Below are positions 16,442-25,920 of a DNA stretch of 64,000 nucleotides, piece by piece. The notes under the pieces were generated by a model. The model saw nothing but the letters and a program-made list of their open reading frames with translations. It searched no databases and was not told where the DNA came from. Within the stretch, counting starts at the first letter, position 1. Every line of letters starts with the position of its first letter. The stretch comes from Bacillota bacterium (GTDB lineage: Bacteria; Bacillota; Clostridia; Peptostreptococcales; Anaerovoracaceae), in contig JAFUCA010000037.1 in the NCBI GenBank assembly GCA_017459895.1, positions 1-64,000 on the forward strand, given 5' to 3'. Both the position numbers and the translations under genes were made by a program.

Positions 16442-17848
16442 TCACAGCAGTGATCTGACTTCCTTGATATTGCGCACGCCGGCGATGCGAATGCCGGTTT
16501 CGTTCTTTCTTAAGCGTTCGGCGTTCCGGATCGGGAGCACGACCCGGGCGAACCCCAGACGCTCCGCCTCCCGGACGATCTTCTCCGCGTTCTGAATGGA
16601 CCGCAGATCTCCCGTCAGACCGATCTCACCCAGGACCAGGGTCTTGCTGTCCAGGGGCTTTCCCAGCAGGGAAGAGATCACGGCCATCGCGACGGCCAGA
16701 TCGGTATAGGTCCCTTCCGGACGGAGGCCGCCGACGATATTGACGTAAACGTCCTGATCCGCCAGCCGCAGCCCCATTTTTTTCTCCAGGACGGCGAGGA
16801 TCATGTTGAGCCGAGCGTTGTCCACTCCCAGCGCAGTCCTGCGGGCAAAGCCCACGCTGCAGGGTGAGGTCAGAGCCTGCACCTCCAGGATCAGGGGCCG
16901 GGTGCCCTCGTAGACAGCCGTGGCCACCGCGCCTTCATTTTCCCGGTCCATCTCCTCCATCAGGACCCCGGACAGATTCTCGATCTCCATCAGACCTTCC
17001 TGCGCCATCTCGAAGGCGCCGATCTCGCTGGTGGTGCCGAACCGGTTCTTCTGGGCGCGCAGGATCCGCATCTCGTGGCTGCGGTCGCCGGTGAAGCTGA
17101 GCACGCAGTCCACCATGTGCTCCACGATCCGCGGGCCGGCAAGATCGCCGCTCTTGGTCACGTGGGCGACGATGAATACGGGGATGCCGTCGGTTTTGCC
17201 GATCCGCATCAGCTCATTGCCGCAGGTCCGGACCTGAGAGACGCTGCCCGGCGCCGATTCCAGCTGGGCCGTGTACATGGTCTGGATGGAGTCGATGATC
17301 AGAAACACCGGTTTCAGGCTCTGGCACACGGCGCTGATGTTCTCCATGTTGGTTTCGGACAGGATGAAGAGCTGCTCCGACAGTTCCCCGCAGACCCGGT
17401 CCGCCCGCATCTTGATCTGCTCCTCGGATTCTTCTCCGGACACATAGAGCACCGTCCCCTGGGAGCGCGCGATATGGGATGCCGCCTGAATGATGATGGT
17501 GGATTTACCGATGCCCGGCTCGCCGGAGATCAGGGTCAGGGATCCGGGAACCAGTCCTCCCCCCAGCACCCGGTTCAGCTCGCCGATGCCGGTGTCGATC
17601 CGCTGCGCCTCTCCGGAGCGGATCTCCGACAGCTTCGCCGGCCGGCCGGCATGATCGGGCAGGCCGATGCCGGATGCCGGACCGCTGCGGCTGCCGGACG
17701 TGCGGCGGCGCGGGTCTTCCGCGGAGACGGGGACGATCTTCTCTTCGACCATGGAATTCCACGCGCCGCAGATGCACTGGCCCATCCATTTGGAACTTTC
17801 ATATCCGCATTCCTGACAGACATATACGGTTTTCGCTTTTTTCGCCAT
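16442..17848 (-). CDS. radA: DNA repair protein RadA
   Basis: 468 residues with all RadA parts: an N-terminal four-cysteine zinc finger (CQECG...CICG), Walker A (GEPGIGKST), the RadA-specific KNRFG motif and a C-terminal Lon-like domain. RadA is a RecA-like branch-migration helicase for recombination intermediates, important in natural transformation of several Firmicutes. It starts two bases after the histidine kinase stop, so it shares that operon. Confidence 0.96.
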   Translation of the reverse strand: MAKKAKTVYVCQECGYESSKWMGQCICGAWNSMVEEKIVPVSAEDPRRRTSGSRSGPASGIGLPDHAGRPAKLSEIRSGEAQRIDTGIGELNRVLGGGLVPGSLTLISGEPGIGKSTIIIQAASHIARSQGTVLYVSGEESEEQIKMRADRVCGELSEQLFILSETNMENISAVCQSLKPVFLIIDSIQTMYTAQLESAPGSVSQVRTCGNELMRIGKTDGIPVFIVAHVTKSGDLAGPRIVEHMVDCVLSFTGDRSHEMRILRAQKNRFGTTSEIGAFEMAQEGLMEIENLSGVLMEEMDRENEGAVATAVYEGTRPLILEVQALTSPCSVGFARRTALGVDNARLNMILAVLEKKMGLRLADQDVYVNIVGGLRPEGTYTDLAVAMAVISSLLGKPLDSKTLVLGEIGLTGDLRSIQNAEKIVREAERLGFARVVLPIRNAERLRKNETGIRIAGVRNIKEVRSLL

Positions 17849-17850
17849 AA

Positions 17851-19332
17851 TTACGTTTCCTCTTCATCCGGCGGAGCGGGCAGCAGTTTCTCTGATCGGA
17901 CCAGATCCAGTTCGAACCAGAATGTGGAGCCCTGTCCCAGAGTGCTGTCCACTCCGAAGGTTGCCTTGTGCAGTGTCAGGATCTCCTTGACGATGGAAAG
18001 CCCCAGGCCGGAGCCTTCACTGGCCCGGACGGTATTGGAACTGGAGCGGTAGTACCGTTCCCAGATGTGATCCAGATCCTCCGCGGCGATGCCGCTGCCG
18101 TGATCCTCCACGCTGACGCGGACCAGCCGGCCCCTTCGCTGCAGAGCGATGTTGATCTGCTTGTCTTCGCCGCAGAACTTCATGGCGTTGGTCACCAGAT
18201 TGGAGACCACCTGTTTCAGCTTCTCTTCATCGCCGTTGACGATGAAATTCGCGGGACAGTTCACCTGGAAACGATACCCCTGTTCCACCTCCAGGACCCG
18301 GTAGGTCCGGGCGATGGAGAGCACCGCTTCGGAAATGCTGAAATCTTTTTTCTCGATAGAAATCTTGCCGGACTGCATGCGGGAGACCGTCAGCAGGTCC
18401 TCCACCAGATCGTTCAGCCGCTTCGATTCGTCGATGATCACCTGCAGATGCTGCTGCCGTTTCTGCGGATCGTCTCCGGAAAGGTCACGGATCATCTCCG
18501 CGTAAGAGCGGATCATCGTCAGAGGGGTTCTCAGATCATGGGAGACATTGGCGATCAGATCCTTCTGGATCAGGTCCGATTTCTCCAGCTCGATCGAGGC
18601 GGAGGTCAGCGTGTCGGCGAGATTGTTGATCTCGGTATAGTGGCCGCCCTTAAACACGATGCCGTATTCCCCCCGGGCCAGACGCTCGGCTGAGGATGTG
18701 ATCTTTCGGATCGGCCGCGTGATGCGGGCGGACAGGTACAGGGACATGAAAAACGCCAGGATCAGTGAGATGATCGTAACATAGATCAGGATGGTCGTCA
18801 TGATCTTGCTGGTGGAGGTGACCGGACGCAGGGGTGAGAAAATGTAGAGCACGCAGGCATCCCCGAAATCCTCGCTGCAGTCCTCCTTGTTGATCACCGT
18901 CGCGTAGGCGTAGGCGTCCTTCTCAGCGGTGCGGCCGATGCGGGAGATCTGCGTGTCCGCTCCGTTTCCGTCGACGATTGTCTCATACATGGAGACGATC
19001 GCGTTGCCGTAGTGGGAGAGCATCGTATCTCCCGTCGGCGCATAGAGCAGGGCAGGCTCGCCCCCATAATAGGAAATGACATAGATGTGCAGATCATAGG
19101 AACGGGACAGGTCAGCGACCTCCGCGCGGAAGTCCGATTCCTGATCGCTGTGGTAGGAATCCTGCAGCTGCTGGGCGACCATTTTCGTCTGATTGATCTT
19201 CATGGCACCATAAAAGTTGTTCAGGAACAGGACCTGCAGCGACCATAACAGAAGCATCAGAAACCCTGCGAACAGTACGAAGTACATGAAGGTTTTGAAT
19301 TTGATACTCTTGAAATCGGGTTTAAGCTTCAA
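17851..19332 (-). CDS. Sensor histidine kinase (HAMP)
   Basis: 493 residues: TM helix at about 13-35, an extracytoplasmic sensor of roughly 140 residues, TM helix at about 178-200, HAMP (ARITRPIRKITSS), HisKA with the phospho-acceptor in NVSHDLRTPL, and an HATPase domain (N box LVTNAMKF, G boxes GSGIAAED and GSGLGLSIV). The start appears to be TTG (LKLKPDF), overlapping the response-regulator end by 11 bases. It pairs with the regulator at 19322-19993; the signal is unknown. Confidence 0.92.
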   Translation of the reverse strand: MKLKPDFKSIKFKTFMYFVLFAGFLMLLLWSLQVLFLNNFYGAMKINQTKMVAQQLQDSYHSDQESDFRAEVADLSRSYDLHIYVISYYGGEPALLYAPTGDTMLSHYGNAIVSMYETIVDGNGADTQISRIGRTAEKDAYAYATVINKEDCSEDFGDACVLYIFSPLRPVTSTSKIMTTILIYVTIISLILAFFMSLYLSARITRPIRKITSSAERLARGEYGIVFKGGHYTEINNLADTLTSASIELEKSDLIQKDLIANVSHDLRTPLTMIRSYAEMIRDLSGDDPQKRQQHLQVIIDESKRLNDLVEDLLTVSRMQSGKISIEKKDFSISEAVLSIARTYRVLEVEQGYRFQVNCPANFIVNGDEEKLKQVVSNLVTNAMKFCGEDKQINIALQRRGRLVRVSVEDHGSGIAAEDLDHIWERYYRSSSNTVRASEGSGLGLSIVKEILTLHKATFGVDSTLGQGSTFWFELDLVRSEKLLPAPPDEEET

Positions 19333-19993
19333 ATTTATATCCTACCCCCCGCATGGTTACGATGTAATCGCGGTATTTCCCCAGGTTGTTTCGCAGGTTC
19401 TTGATGTGGGTGTCGATGGTGCGGTCATCGCCGTAAAAATCATAACCCCAGATATCCGACAGGAGCTTGTCTCTGGACAGAGCAATGTTCCGGTTCTCCA
19501 CCAGATAGAACAGCAGGTCGTATTCCTTCGGGGTCAGATCCACCTTCTCGCCGTCGATGCAGACCGTGCGGGCCGGGATGTTGATCTCCAGTCCGTCAAA
19601 AGTCAGGGCAGCGGACGCCGGCTGCTCGGCAGCGGTGCGTCTGGATAAAACTGCGTTGACGCGGGCCATCAGTTCCTTCGGGCTGAAGGGCTTGACCACA
19701 TAATCATCAATGCCCAGCTCGAAGCCGAAGAGCTTATCGTATTCCTCGCTGCGGGCGGAAAGCATAATGATCGGTGTATCCTTGACCTTGCGGATTTCCT
19801 TGCAGGCGGTGTAGCCGTCCAGCTTCGGCATCATGATGTCCATAATGATCAGATCGAAGTCGTTCAGCTTGCAGAGGCCGACGGCCTGCATCCCGTCAGC
19901 GGCTTCGGTCACTTCATGCCCGTTAAACTCAGAATATTCCCGGATGACCTCGCGGATCATCTGCTCGTCATCGGCAACCAGTATTTTAGCCAT
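19322..19993 (-). CDS. OmpR-family response regulator
   Basis: About 223 residues: receiver domain with DDE acidic pocket, phospho-acceptor Asp in IIMDIMMPKLDG and switch Lys in VKPFSPKEL, then an OmpR/PhoB winged-helix domain (DDRTIDTHIKNLRNNLG). The ATG at 19991-19993 is preferred over one three codons earlier, which would directly abut AGGAGG. It heads the leftward operon RR-kinase-radA-hisD. Confidence 0.93.
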   Translation of the reverse strand: MAKILVADDEQMIREVIREYSEFNGHEVTEAADGMQAVGLCKLNDFDLIIMDIMMPKLDGYTACKEIRKVKDTPIIMLSARSEEYDKLFGFELGIDDYVVKPFSPKELMARVNAVLSRRTAAEQPASAALTFDGLEINIPARTVCIDGEKVDLTPKEYDLLFYLVENRNIALSRDKLLSDIWGYDFYGDDRTIDTHIKNLRNNLGKYRDYIVTMRGVGYKFEA

Positions 19994-20076
19994 AGTATTC
20001 ATCCTCCTGCAGACATGATAGACGAATAATGTGAAGTATTTGTGTTCTTTGGTTCATTTCATGATAGCACATTTTG

Positions 20077-20106
20077 TTGGGCAGCGGTAAGGATTTGTGA
20101 TATAAT
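20077..20106 (+). promoter_or_regulatory. Promoter of carD
   Basis: TTGGGC (20077-20082), an 18-base spacer, and TATAAT (20101-20106) with an extended TG. It lies 40 bases upstream of the carD ATG, in the divergent gap with the response regulator. Confidence 0.65.
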
Positions 20107-20146
20107 ATCAAATAAGTATGACCAGAAGGCAATGCGGGAGGAATGC

Positions 20147-20620
20147 ATGTACCAGGAAGGCGATAAGATCCTGTATCCGATGCACGGAGCAGGAATCATC
20201 AAACACATCGAGAAACGGGAAATACTGGGCAGCGTCAAGGATTATTATATCCTGCACGTTCCTTGTGGTGACATGAAAGTCATGATACCGGTGGATAACT
20301 GTGATTCCATAGGCGTCCGTCCCATCGTCACCGAGGAGGAGATTCAGGGGGCCATTGAGATCCTGAAACAGGACTCGACCGAAATGGTCGGGAACTGGAA
20401 CAAGCGGTATCGTGAGAACATGGAGAAGATCAAGACCGGCAATATTCAGCTGGTGGCGGAGATCGTCCGCAATCTGACGCGGATCGACCGGGAGAACCGT
20501 CTGTCCGCCGGTGAGAAAAAAATGCTCACCAACGTCCGGAAGATCCTGCAGAGCGAGATCATGCTCGTTCGCAATATTGACGAGAAGGAAGCCCGCAGGA
20601 TCATTGAGGAAGCGATCTGA
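20147..20620 (+). CDS. CarD/CdnL family transcriptional regulator
   Basis: 157 residues. The N-terminal RNA-polymerase-interacting domain begins MYQEGDKILYPMHGAGII, typical of CarD/TRCF-like proteins, and a helical DNA-binding domain follows. CarD-type factors bind the RNA polymerase beta subunit and stabilise open complexes at ribosomal and housekeeping promoters. ATG 20147, with GGGAGG upstream, is chosen over an in-frame ATG at 20132. It precedes yacL and ispDF, a common clostridial order. Confidence 0.9.
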   Translation: MYQEGDKILYPMHGAGIIKHIEKREILGSVKDYYILHVPCGDMKVMIPVDNCDSIGVRPIVTEEEIQGAIEILKQDSTEMVGNWNKRYRENMEKIKTGNIQLVAEIVRNLTRIDRENRLSAGEKKMLTNVRKILQSEIMLVRNIDEKEARRIIEEAI

Positions 20621-20621
20621 C

Positions 20622-20632
20622 GCAAAGGCTGG
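20622..20632 (+). repeat. Dispersed word GCAAAGGCTGG, intergenic
   Basis: An 11-base match two bases after the carD stop, in the short gap before yacL. Confidence 0.75.
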
Positions 20633-20675
20633 AGATGCTCCGGCGAAAAATTCCAGAGAGAGGAGGTGAGAAGGA

Positions 20676-21785
20676 ATGCTGAAGAAATTATGGAGAGTCG
20701 TATTTACGATCATCGGCATGGTCATCGGCTACGGCGCGTATCAGCTGACCGCGTTTATTGCGGCCGGCAGGGGTTATGATTTTGAAGAGCACTTCGGTAT
20801 AGTAGAGCAGATATTCATCTTCATCGTTTTTGTAATTATTTTTGGATTAATATTTTTTAAGATGACCCCGATGCTGACCCGTCAGGGCCAGAAAGCGGCA
20901 GTGACCATTGAATCGGATCTGAAGAAGACATCGGCGAACGATATCGTCTTCACCTCCGGAGGACTGATCGTCGGACTGATCGCAGCGTATCTGCTGACGG
21001 GACTGTACGGCGGGATCAATATCCCGATCCTTCAGGTGGTGCTGAACATCATCACCTACCTGATCCTGGGTTCTCTCGGCGTGCTGGTGGCCAACACCCG
21101 GGGCAAGGACATCCGGGAGACGATGCTGTCCATGCGGCGGGGAACATCTTCCGGCAAGGGCGGCAGGCACAAGCCGGAGTCGGTCCCGAAGATCCTGGAT
21201 ACCAGCGTCATCATTGACGGCAGGATCTTTGACATCATGAAGACCGGTTTCCTGGAGGGACCGATCATCATTGCCGAGTTCGTTCTGGTGGAGCTGCAGC
21301 ACGTGGCGGATTCCTCGGATTCACTGAAGCGAAACCGCGGCCGCCGCGGTCTGGATATACTGAACAAGATCCAGACGGAATACGGAGTGGAGATCTACAA
21401 TACGGCAGAAGACAAGTCTCTGGAGGAGATCCCGGAGGTGGATGTGAAGCTGCTCAAGCTGGCGCAGAACATCGGGGGCAAGGTCGTGACAAACGATTTC
21501 AACCTGAACAAGGTCGCCGCCATCAAAGGCGTGCCGGTGCTGAACATCAATGAGCTGGCCAACACGCTGAAGCCGGTGGTACTGCCGGGAGAGGAGATGA
21601 TCCTGTCCCTGGTCAAAGAAGGCAAGGAGCGGGGTCAGGCCGTCGCCTACCTGGACGACGGAACCATGATCGTCGTCGAGGACGGCAGACGCTTCATCGG
21701 CCAGACCATCAAGGTAACGGTGACCAGTGTACTTCAGACGACCGCGGGAAGAATGATTTTCGCGAAGCCCTCCGGAGACCGGTGA
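20676..21785 (+). CDS. PIN/TRAM domain membrane protein, YacL type
   Basis: 369 residues: four membrane helices in the first ~150 residues, then a PIN nuclease domain with its acidic residues (LDTSVIIDGR, ELQHVAD, VTNDFNLN), then a C-terminal TRAM domain. This is the layout of B. subtilis YacL. PIN domains are Mg-dependent RNases and TRAM binds RNA; the cellular target of YacL is not settled. AGGAGG is nine bases before ATG 20676. It is followed by ispDF. Confidence 0.9.
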   Translation: MLKKLWRVVFTIIGMVIGYGAYQLTAFIAAGRGYDFEEHFGIVEQIFIFIVFVIIFGLIFFKMTPMLTRQGQKAAVTIESDLKKTSANDIVFTSGGLIVGLIAAYLLTGLYGGINIPILQVVLNIITYLILGSLGVLVANTRGKDIRETMLSMRRGTSSGKGGRHKPESVPKILDTSVIIDGRIFDIMKTGFLEGPIIIAEFVLVELQHVADSSDSLKRNRGRRGLDILNKIQTEYGVEIYNTAEDKSLEEIPEVDVKLLKLAQNIGGKVVTNDFNLNKVAAIKGVPVLNINELANTLKPVVLPGEEMILSLVKEGKERGQAVAYLDDGTMIVVEDGRRFIGQTIKVTVTSVLQTTAGRMIFAKPSGDR

Positions 21786-21810
21786 CCTACAGAAGACAGG
21801 AGGACCTGAT

Positions 21811-22962
21811 ATGTATCATGGCAAACGCGTTGCGGTCATTATCGCGGCAGCGGGGCAGGGCACCAGAGTCGGCGCATCTGTGCCGAAACAGTATCTGAAG
21901 ATCGGCGGGCAGCCGGTGATCATTAAAGCCATGAAGGTTTTTGATCATATGGAGGCGGTCGATCATATCTTCGTCGTTGCCGGAGAGGACTATGTGCATT
22001 ACTGCAGGGGACTGATCGATCAGCACGGGTTTGAGAAAATGGAATCCGTGGTGGCAGGAGGCGCGCAGCGTCAGGACTCGGTCTACAATGCTCTGCAGGA
22101 GATGAACCGCCGCAAGCCCGGCGTCGAGTATGTGCTGATCCACGATGCGGCAAGGCCGTTCATCAGCGAAGAGGTCGTGCTCAATGTGCTGCAGGCGACG
22201 GAAGAGAGCGGCGCGGCGGTAGCCTGTGTCGCCATGACCAGCAGCGTCCGCCGGATGGGCAGCGGAGATGAAACGAGCGAAAGCGTGGACCGCAGCGAAT
22301 ACTATACCGTGCAGACGCCTCAGGGATTCCGCAAGTCGCTGCTGATCGATGCCTACGAGAAGGCCTATGATGACAGCTTTTTCGGTACGGACGACGCTGC
22401 GGTGGTAGAGCACGCGGGCGGACAGATCGCCATGGTGGACGGAGAGTATCAGAATATCAAGATCACAACAAAAGAGGACCTTCCTATGGAAAATCGCGTT
22501 GGAACCGGATTTGATGTACATGCATTGACCGAGGGCAGGAAACTGATCCTTGGCGGTGTGGATATTCCCTATGAGCGGGGGCTCGCGGGTCACTCCGATG
22601 CGGATGTCCTGACCCATGCGGTGATGGACGCGCTTCTGGGCGCAGCGGGACTGGGGGACATCGGCATGCACTTCCCGGATTCCGATCCGGCCTATGAGGG
22701 GATCAGCAGTCTCCAGCTTTTGCAGGAGGTGAAGCAAAAGCTGGAGGAAGCGTTCTATGAGATCGGCAACATCGATGTGACCCTGATCGCACAGCGGCCG
22801 AAGATCCGCCCCTTCGTCGATGAGATGAGGAAGAACCTTTCGGAGGTGCTCGAAATCGACGTCAGCCGGATCAACATCAAGGGCACGACCACCGAAAGGC
22901 TGGGGTTTGCCGGAAGAGAAGAAGGCATTGCCTGTGAGGCAGTCGCTTCTATATACAGATAA
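21811..22962 (+). CDS. ispDF: Bifunctional IspD/IspF isoprenoid enzyme
   Basis: 383 residues made of two enzymes of the MEP isoprenoid pathway. Residues 1-~225 are IspD (2-C-methylerythritol 4-phosphate cytidylyltransferase; AAAGQGTRVGASVPKQYL). Residues ~228-383 are IspF (2,4-cyclodiphosphate synthase; GFDVHAL, LAGHSDADVLTHA, GDIGMHFPD). In many Firmicutes these are adjacent separate genes; here they are fused in one frame. Product: MEcPP for IPP/DMAPP synthesis. The IspF part contains a perfect 13-base inverted repeat related to the dispersed word. Confidence 0.95.
   Translation: MYHGKRVAVIIAAAGQGTRVGASVPKQYLKIGGQPVIIKAMKVFDHMEAVDHIFVVAGEDYVHYCRGLIDQHGFEKMESVVAGGAQRQDSVYNALQEMNRRKPGVEYVLIHDAARPFISEEVVLNVLQATEESGAAVACVAMTSSVRRMGSGDETSESVDRSEYYTVQTPQGFRKSLLIDAYEKAYDDSFFGTDDAAVVEHAGGQIAMVDGEYQNIKITTKEDLPMENRVGTGFDVHALTEGRKLILGGVDIPYERGLAGHSDADVLTHAVMDALLGAAGLGDIGMHFPDSDPAYEGISSLQLLQEVKQKLEEAFYEIGNIDVTLIAQRPKIRPFVDEMRKNLSEVLEIDVSRINIKGTTTERLGFAGREEGIACEAVASIYR
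22711..22746 (+). repeat. Inverted pair of the dispersed-word variant inside ispDF
   Basis: CTCCAGCTTTTGC (22711-22723) and its exact complement GCAAAAGCTGGAG (22734-22746) are separated by ten bases. Each arm is the C-to-T variant of the dispersed word. Confidence 0.6.
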
Positions 22963-22988
22963 ACTATTTACGAGGAGAACGAAGACAC

Positions 22989-24734
22989 ATGAAATTATCA
23001 AAAGCGCACTTAAAAACACTGAGAGAGGTTCCGACGGAAGCGGAGATTCCGAGCCATATTTTGCTGCTGCGGACGGGGATGATCCGCAAGCTGGTATCCG
23101 GCGTGTACGGTTTCATGCCGATGGGACGCAGAACCCTGGCGAAGATCGAGAATATCATCCGCGAGGAGATGGACGCGGCCGGAGGGCAGGAGATTCTGAT
23201 GTCCGCGGTTCAGCCGGCGGAGCTGTGGCAGGAGTCCGGCCGCTGGTACGCCTACGGGCCGGAACTGTGGCGGCTGAAGGACAGAAACGGCAGAGATTTC
23301 TGTCTGGGACCGACGCATGAAGAAATATTCACGGACATTGTCCGAAATGACATCTCATCCTATCGTCAGCTGCCGATGAATCTCTATCAGATCCAGACGA
23401 AGTACCGGGACGAAGCCCGTCCCAGGTTCGGTCTGATGCGCAGCCGTGAATTCATCATGAAGGATGCCTATTCCTTCGACCGGGATGAAGCGGGACTGGA
23501 CGAGAGCTACCGGATCATGTACGAGGCCTATGAGAAGATCTTTACCAGATGCGGTCTTGTATTCCGGCCGGTGGAAGCGGATTCCGGAGCCATCGGCGGA
23601 AGCAATTCTCACGAGTTCACCGCCCTTTCTGAAGTAGGCGAAAGCGAGATCGCGTACTGCGAGAAGTGCGATATGGCGGCCACGGTGGAGCGGGCAGCCT
23701 GCACCGATGCTCCCGCCTCCGATGAGGAGATGCTCCCGCTGGAGGAGGTCTATACACCGGGAACGACGACCATCGATGCCGTGGCGGAGTACCTTGGTCT
23801 GGATACGAAGCAGACCCTCAAAGCGCTGCTCTTCGTGAAATACAATGAGCAGGGCGAGGAGGACGGCTACGTGGCAGCCTTTGTGCGGGGCGACCGGGAA
23901 CTGAATATGACCAAGCTGGTCAACGCGCTGGATATCCCGGAGCACGCCATCGAATTTGCCGATGAAGAGAGAATGCATGAAGCGACCGGCTGCGTCGGAG
24001 GCTTCACAGGACCGGTGGGACTGCACGACTGCACCATCGTCGTCGACAGCGAAGTGCCGGGACTGAAGAACCTGTGCGCGGGAGCATGCAAAAAAGATCA
24101 TCACATGAAGAATGTGAATTACGGCCGCGACTACGAAGCGGACATCGTGACGGACATCAAGGTCCTGGCCGAGGGTGAGCCGTGTCCTGTCTGCGGTGCT
24201 CCCGTGAAATATGCCCGGGGCATCGAGGTGGGCCAGGTGTTCAAGCTGGGCACCAAGTACAGCGAGTCCATGGGAGCCTATTACAAGGATGAGAATATGG
24301 AGAACCATCCGATCGTTATGGGCTGTTACGGCATCGGTGTGACCCGGACCATGGCCGCGGTGGTGGAACAGCATCACGACGAGAACGGCATCATCTGGCC
24401 GATCTCCGTGGCGCCGTACCATGTGATCATCACCCTGATGAAGCCGGAGGATGAGACTCAGGCGGCGGTGGCAGGCCGCATCTATGAGGAGCTGCGGCGC
24501 CGGGGCGTGGAGGTCATCCTGGATGACCGCAAGGAGCGTCCGGGTGTCAAGTTCAAGGACGCCGATCTGCTGGGGATTCCGATCCGGATCACCGTCGGCA
24601 GAGGCGCGGCGGACGGCATGATCGAGTATAAGATGCGCCGGGATGCGGACCGGACGGATATGACCGTTGAGGAAGGCATCGAAACCGCCGTGAAGACGGT
24701 CGAGGCGGAGCGGTTTGGCGGCGTGAAGGAATGA
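22989..24734 (+). CDS. proS: Prolyl-tRNA synthetase
   Basis: 581 residues, the bacterial-type ProRS with an inserted YbaK-like editing domain. Class II motifs are visible: motif 2 (YRDEARPRFGLMRSREFIMKD, split here as YRDEARPRFG and SREFIMKD), motif 3 (GCYGIGVTRTMAA), and an anticodon-binding domain at the C-terminus. It charges tRNA-Pro. Its ATGA overlaps the following chromate transporter gene by four bases. Confidence 0.96.
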   Translation: MKLSKAHLKTLREVPTEAEIPSHILLLRTGMIRKLVSGVYGFMPMGRRTLAKIENIIREEMDAAGGQEILMSAVQPAELWQESGRWYAYGPELWRLKDRNGRDFCLGPTHEEIFTDIVRNDISSYRQLPMNLYQIQTKYRDEARPRFGLMRSREFIMKDAYSFDRDEAGLDESYRIMYEAYEKIFTRCGLVFRPVEADSGAIGGSNSHEFTALSEVGESEIAYCEKCDMAATVERAACTDAPASDEEMLPLEEVYTPGTTTIDAVAEYLGLDTKQTLKALLFVKYNEQGEEDGYVAAFVRGDRELNMTKLVNALDIPEHAIEFADEERMHEATGCVGGFTGPVGLHDCTIVVDSEVPGLKNLCAGACKKDHHMKNVNYGRDYEADIVTDIKVLAEGEPCPVCGAPVKYARGIEVGQVFKLGTKYSESMGAYYKDENMENHPIVMGCYGIGVTRTMAAVVEQHHDENGIIWPISVAPYHVIITLMKPEDETQAAVAGRIYEELRRRGVEVILDDRKERPGVKFKDADLLGIPIRITVGRGAADGMIEYKMRRDADRTDMTVEEGIETAVKTVEAERFGGVKE

Positions 24735-25318
24735 AACGGGCAGCGGGAGCGAGAGAACTGGCATCGCTGTTTCTGGCGTTCCTGAAGCTGGGTCTGTTCA
24801 CCATCGGCGGCGGTTATGCCATGATTCCGCAGATGCAGCAGCTGGCCGTGGAGGAGCATCACTGGCTGACGGACGAGGAGGTCGTGGACTGCATCGCGGT
24901 GAGCCAGTCGCTGCCGGGCATCATCGCCATCAATATGGCAACGTACATCGGACGGAAGCTGTATGGGCTGCGGGGTGCCGTCTGCGCGTGTGTCGGGGTG
25001 GTCCTGCCATCCTTCGTGATCATTTCTCTGGCGGTGCTGGTTCTGGGGGCCATCGGCGAGAACCCCTGGGTGCGCGGAGCGTTTCTGGGGATCAAGGCAG
25101 CGATCTGCGGTCTGATCCTGGTGTCCGCGATCCGGCTGGGCAGGCAGGTGCTGCGCACCCCGTTTCAGTGGGTGCTGATGCTGGCCTCGCTGGCTGCCAT
25201 CGGATTTGCCGGGATCAACGCGGTCTGGGTGATTCTGGCGGCGGCGCTGCTCGGGATCGTCTACAGTTCCGTCCGCAGCGGCAGGGCCTCCGGCGATAAC
25301 GGAAAGGGGGCGGACTGA
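24731..25318 (+). CDS. Chromate transporter family half-protein 1
   Basis: 195 residues, one CHR domain with about five to six helices: FLKLGLFTIGGGYAMIPQMQ and SQSLPG are family marks. It forms a pair with the next gene; two short CHR proteins together equal the long ChrA. ChrA exports chromate in exchange or import modes, but many CHR pairs transport other anions, and in an anaerobe the substrate is not clear. Confidence 0.85.
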   Translation: MKRAAGARELASLFLAFLKLGLFTIGGGYAMIPQMQQLAVEEHHWLTDEEVVDCIAVSQSLPGIIAINMATYIGRKLYGLRGAVCACVGVVLPSFVIISLAVLVLGAIGENPWVRGAFLGIKAAICGLILVSAIRLGRQVLRTPFQWVLMLASLAAIGFAGINAVWVILAAALLGIVYSSVRSGRASGDNGKGAD

Positions 25319-25905
25319 TGGGATTTGTGAATCTGTTCGCGGCGTTTTTCCGAATCGGCCTCTTCGGCTTTGGCGGAGGACTGGCGATGCTCCCCCTGAT
25401 CTATCAGAGCGTGCAGCAGTTCGGATTTATGGACGCGGCGGAGTTTTCGGATCTTCTGGCGCTGTCCCAGGTGACGCCGGGTCCGATCGCCGTGAATGCG
25501 GCAACCTATGTGGGACTGCATTTCGCGGGCCTTCCCGGGGCAGCAGTAGCGACCCTGGGCGTCGTGCTGCCGGAGTTCATCATTATGCTGATCGTTTGCC
25601 GGTTTCTGGACCGGTTTCGGGAAAACAGGCTGGTGGAAGGTATGTTTACCGGGATCCGCCCGGTGACCATCGGGCTGCTTCTGGCGGCGGTGCTGTTTGT
25701 CAGCGATGGCGTACTGGTGCAGGGGCCGGTCGTCTCGAAAGCGCTTCTGAGCGCGGGAACGGAGTATTATAATTTCTTTGCCATCGGGATCGCCGCGGTG
25801 ACTGTGCTTCTGATGGCAGGTGCTAAGATGAAACCGATCCGGGTCATGCTGCTGATGGCGGCAGCCGGAGCGATCGCCGGGGGAACGGGATTGATCCAAG
25901 TATAG
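25318..25905 (+). CDS. Chromate transporter family half-protein 2
   Basis: 195 residues, the second CHR domain (FFRIGLFGFGGGLAMLPL, LSQVTPGPIAVNAATYVG). It begins within the stop of the first half (one-base overlap), so the two are made together and probably dimerise with opposite membrane orientation. Confidence 0.85.
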   Translation: MGFVNLFAAFFRIGLFGFGGGLAMLPLIYQSVQQFGFMDAAEFSDLLALSQVTPGPIAVNAATYVGLHFAGLPGAAVATLGVVLPEFIIMLIVCRFLDRFRENRLVEGMFTGIRPVTIGLLLAAVLFVSDGVLVQGPVVSKALLSAGTEYYNFFAIGIAAVTVLLMAGAKMKPIRVMLLMAAAGAIAGGTGLIQV

Positions 25906-25920
25906 CAGAGGAGTGATATC

